Assembly (NCBI GenBank): GCA_959606905.1
Contig: CAUHML010000061.1
Span: 1-17,761 of the forward strand
From: an uncultured Bacteroides sp.
GTDB taxonomy: Bacteria > Bacteroidota > Bacteroidia > Bacteroidales > Bacteroidaceae
Length of the DNA: 17,761 nucleotides
Reading direction: 5' to 3'
Shown here one piece after another: positions 15,529 to 17,761 of this stretch. Made by a program: the position numbers and the translations under genes. The notes beneath the pieces are model-generated. The model was not told where the DNA came from. It did no database searches and saw only the letters and a program-made list of their open reading frames with translations. Numbering within the stretch: position 1 is the stretch's first letter; every line of letters starts with the position of its first letter.

Positions 15529-16734
15529 ATGAAAAAGATCGTTGGCATCATAAATATGTTATGCATTGCTATATTACTATATAGTTGTGCAGAAGAAAGT
15601 GTCGGGCAAACCCCGGTAGATAATATGCCTCCCCAAAATGTGACCGGGGTACAAGTGCAAAATACCCCGGGAGGAGCCTTGTTGACTTATACACTTCCGG
15701 ATGATGAAGATTTGCTATATGTGAAAGCGACATTTATTTTAAATAACGGGCAAAGGTCGGAAGTAAAATCTTCGGTATATACTAATATACTTGAATTACA
15801 AGGGTTTGGAGACACGAATGAACGTCTTGTGACTTTGGTATCGGTAGATAGAAGCCAGAATGAATCGGAACCGCTGGAAGTGAAAGTGCAACCATTGGAA
15901 GCACCCATTTTTGGCGTACAGAAAGAATTGAAACTGGAAGCTGCTTTCGGAGGCATTAATGTAACTTACAATAATCCGACAGAATCGAATATTGTGATTA
16001 ATATTGATGTCATGAACGAGAAGAACGAGTATGTCTCTTTAGAGAAAATCTATACCAAAGCCAAAAATGGTGTCCGCAAGATTCGTGGCATGGCAGCGGA
16101 AGATACGAAGTTGAGATATTACGTCTCGGACCGTTGGGATAACATAACGGACAAACAGGACATCACCTTGACGCCAATGTTTGAGGAAAGAGTCCCGGCT
16201 AAATCAATAGAACCAATGCAAAGTCATAGTGCGCCCGTTGACTGGGGGTGGACATTGAATCGTCTATTCGATGATAATACTACCACCGGATATCAGTCGA
16301 AAGCTGATGGATATTGGCCTGCTTATTTTACGTTTAACGTGAAACAAGGTCCGGTAAAACTAAGCCGTATCAGGATACAGCAACGTAAGGATTATGAATA
16401 TACGCATGGAAACTTGAAACGTTTCAGATTGTTGGGTAGAAATGATTATCCGTTGGCAGGTGCCCAAATTGATAATGAAAGCAATCCGGAAGAATATCTC
16501 AAATGGGAACCGGTGGGAGAATTTGAATCAATAAAACCTTCAAATTCATCGGTAACTACAAATGAAGATCTGGAATATGCAAGACAAGGCGAGGACTTTG
16601 ATATTGATGTAAATATGCCGGCATATAAATATTATCGTGTTGAAGTGCTCGAAACCTGGAGTGGCGGATTATTCATGTGCTTCATGGAGTTCCAGATGTG
16701 GGGCAGACCGGAAGGCTTTGAATTTCCTAAATAA
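15529..16734 (+). CDS. DUF4959/DUF5126/DUF5000-type surface lipoprotein
   Basis: Encodes 401 residues from the ATG at 15529, preceded by the purine-rich AAAAAGAAGAATT. The frame also opens at 15502 inside susD, but the signal peptide begins at 15529. The signal MKKIVGIINMLCIAILLYSC makes it a lipoprotein (Cys20). The likely architecture is an N-terminal Ig/FN3-like DUF4959 (about 25-125), DUF5126 (about 125-225) and a C-terminal galactose-binding-like (F5/8 type C) DUF5000 domain (about 225-395, with LNRLFDDNTTTGY and FNVKQGPVKLSRIRIQQ). Such proteins sit third in SusCD operons and are assumed to be surface glycan-binding proteins; the ligand is unknown. The gap from susD is 16 bases. Confidence 0.85.
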   Translation: MKKIVGIINMLCIAILLYSCAEESVGQTPVDNMPPQNVTGVQVQNTPGGALLTYTLPDDEDLLYVKATFILNNGQRSEVKSSVYTNILELQGFGDTNERLVTLVSVDRSQNESEPLEVKVQPLEAPIFGVQKELKLEAAFGGINVTYNNPTESNIVINIDVMNEKNEYVSLEKIYTKAKNGVRKIRGMAAEDTKLRYYVSDRWDNITDKQDITLTPMFEERVPAKSIEPMQSHSAPVDWGWTLNRLFDDNTTTGYQSKADGYWPAYFTFNVKQGPVKLSRIRIQQRKDYEYTHGNLKRFRLLGRNDYPLAGAQIDNESNPEEYLKWEPVGEFESIKPSNSSVTTNEDLEYARQGEDFDIDVNMPAYKYYRVEVLETWSGGLFMCFMEFQMWGRPEGFEFPK

Positions 16735-16756
16735 GAAATGACTAAATTAAAGAAAA

Positions 16757-17440
16757 ATGAAAATGAAGAATAATTATAATTATCTATGGATTGTGCTAAT
16801 ATCCTTTCTTGTTTCTTGCTCTGATATGAATGATTTGCATCAGCCTTATTTGGATCAGGGAGAACATATTTATGCAGCAAAAGTGGATGCGGTGGTGGTT
16901 CGCCCCGGAAATGAACGCATTCAGTTGGACCTGTTCTATACAGCACAACGTATTAAAGAGTGTGTTATTTATTGGAATGTTCGTCAGAATTCTCTGGTAA
17001 AAGAGCTGCCGGCTTCCGGTGTTAATGGTGTTCCGGTATTGCTGGAAGATATGCCTGAAGGCACTTATTCTTTTGAGATTGTAACCAAGGACTTGTATGG
17101 CAATGAATCATTAGTGGTAGAAGCCAGTGGAAAATCTTACGGAAACAGTTATAAATCCGGTCTAATTAACGCCCGTTATTCGTCCATAACCAAATCAGGT
17201 GAGCAAACGATTATTACATGGAGAAATGTAGAGTTTGCAACTGAAATCGAATTTACTTATGAGACGGCGACTGAAGGAGAAAAGACGATAATGATTCCGG
17301 TAACAATTGACGGTAAGACAATACTTACAGACAATAAACCCGGAGGAGCATTTCATTATGTGACTTGGTATCGGCCCACCGAGTATGCAATAGATGATTT
17401 CAAATGCAATAATGTTGTCACAGGAGTTCTACCGGAATAA
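16757..17440 (+). CDS. DUF4998-type lipoprotein
   Basis: Encodes 227 residues from the ATG at 16757; an ATG two codons later is equally possible. The N-terminal hydrophobic stretch ends FLVSCSDMND, giving a lipobox and an acidic residue after the Cys, as expected for a Bacteroides surface lipoprotein. The rest is beta-rich, with an early VRPGNERIQLDL and a FEIVTKDLYGNES segment like fibronectin-type repeats. It fits the DUF4998 family found next to DUF5000 proteins in SusCD operons. It is the last gene of the operon, 22 bases after its neighbour. A glycan-binding or complex-stabilising role is inferred from context only; no enzymatic motif is visible. Confidence 0.8.
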   Translation: MKMKNNYNYLWIVLISFLVSCSDMNDLHQPYLDQGEHIYAAKVDAVVVRPGNERIQLDLFYTAQRIKECVIYWNVRQNSLVKELPASGVNGVPVLLEDMPEGTYSFEIVTKDLYGNESLVVEASGKSYGNSYKSGLINARYSSITKSGEQTIITWRNVEFATEIEFTYETATEGEKTIMIPVTIDGKTILTDNKPGGAFHYVTWYRPTEYAIDDFKCNNVVTGVLPE

Positions 17441-17462
17441 AAAGACTGTTCTCACGGAAAGA

Positions 17463-17504
17463 AGAAATTCCTCTTGATGATTTTGGGTAGTTGGAGGAAT
17501 TTCT
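17463..17504 (+). terminator. Possible terminator after the SusCD operon
   Basis: The 11-bp arms are AGAAATTCCTC (17463-17473) and GAGGAATTTCT (17494-17504), with a 20-base loop. The following sequence (ATCTTTCC) is only moderately T-rich, so termination efficiency is uncertain. Confidence 0.5.
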
Positions 17505-17599
17505 ATCTTTCCTCATACAAGTTATTTGGTTCTTCTTCAAATTTGACGGTAAAATTAATTAGGAAAATAATAATTTGATAATCGATAGCATTCAACATT

Positions 17600-17723
17600 C
17601 TCCTCCTTCGGGAAGGAGGAGTACCCGTAGGGGGAGGTGGTAGGTGAATGCGTAAGTCGTTTATTATCAGCATTGTGTATCCACCTACCACCCTGGCTTT
17701 CAGCCACCCCTCCTTCGGGGAGG
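17600..17723. repeat. REP/MITE-like inverted intergenic repeat
   Basis: A G+C-rich island in A+T-rich DNA. Its left half has a hairpin CTCCTCCTTC/GAAGGAGGAG (17600-17609 with 17612-17621) and ends GGTGGTAGGTG (17636-17646). Its right half starts with the exact complement CACCTACCACC (17682-17692) and ends with a second hairpin CCTCC-TTCGG-GGAGG (17709-17723). The two halves are imperfect inverted copies around 35 bases of A+T-richer DNA. It resembles short dispersed elements I associate with Bacteroides intergenic regions; copy number cannot be checked here. No transposase is present. The rest of 17441-17761 holds no credible gene. Confidence 0.7.
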
Positions 17724-17746
17724 TTGTGTAAAAAGTAAGAATCAAG

Positions 17747-17758
17747 TGTTCTTTGACA
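17747..17758 (+). promoter_or_regulatory. boxA-like rRNA leader motif at the window edge
   Basis: TGTTCTTTGACA matches the bacterial boxA antitermination element TGCTCTTTAACA at 10 of 12 positions. Such a motif normally stands in the leader of an rRNA operon. The window ends 3 bases later, so the 16S gene itself cannot be seen. Confidence 0.35.
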
Positions 17759-17761
17759 TAT

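Noticed and set aside
1..17761. CRISPR arrays, tRNA genes, prophage or transposase genes
   Set aside because: No regularly spaced repeats, cloverleaf sequences or phage/transposase proteins were seen on either strand.

Overview
The window looks like a chromosomal segment of a gut Bacteroides (thetaiotaomicron/ovatus-like). The base composition is A+T-rich. Several leaders carry a -7 box of the form TAnnTTTG, typical of the Bacteroidota housekeeping sigma factor. There is a SusC/SusD outer-membrane pair with Bacteroides-type lipoprotein signals. No species name can be proven from the sequence alone.

Left part (1-3705). The 5' end of a serine palmitoyltransferase gene runs off the left edge on the minus strand. 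Divergent from it is a diacylglycerol/sphingosine-kinase-like lipid kinase. Next come aspartyl-tRNA synthetase (aspS) and, overlapping its stop, a small GtrA-family membrane protein, closed by a strong terminator at 3656-3705.

Middle part (3736-8157). On the minus strand, N-carbamoylputrescine amidase and agmatine deiminase form the two-step agmatine-to-putrescine pathway, preceded by an iron-sulfur DUF2148 protein. Divergent from the DUF2148 gene is a three-gene unit on the plus strand: an ABC ATPase, a FetB/UPF0014 permease and a 91-residue protein of unknown function. Back-to-back -7 boxes sit between the two units.

Right part (8225-17440). A secreted GH29 alpha-L-fucosidase has its own promoter and terminator. 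It is followed by a compact four-gene polysaccharide-utilisation operon: SusC-like TonB-dependent transporter, SusD-like lipoprotein, a DUF4959/DUF5126/DUF5000-type lipoprotein and a DUF4998-type lipoprotein. No regulator (HTCS or ECF sigma/anti-sigma pair) lies in the window. Together these genes suggest uptake of a glycan, perhaps fucosylated, but the substrate is not shown by sequence.

The most interesting element lies between the fucosidase and susC. A perfect 22-bp inverted repeat (9841-9862 and 10108-10129) bounds a 289-bp A+T-rich segment. The only two perfect TAnnTTTG boxes inside it point leftward, away from susC and into a terminator that can work in both directions. Each repeat holds a dyad with a 9-nt spacer, like a tyrosine-recombinase crossover site. 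I read this as a probable invertible, phase-variable promoter for the SusCD operon, shown here in the OFF orientation. No recombinase is encoded nearby, so one would have to act in trans.

Right edge (17441-17761). After a weak terminator-like hairpin there is a G+C-rich, inverted, REP/MITE-like intergenic element (17600-17723). The last bases resemble the boxA antitermination signal of an rRNA leader, so an rRNA operon may start just beyond the window.
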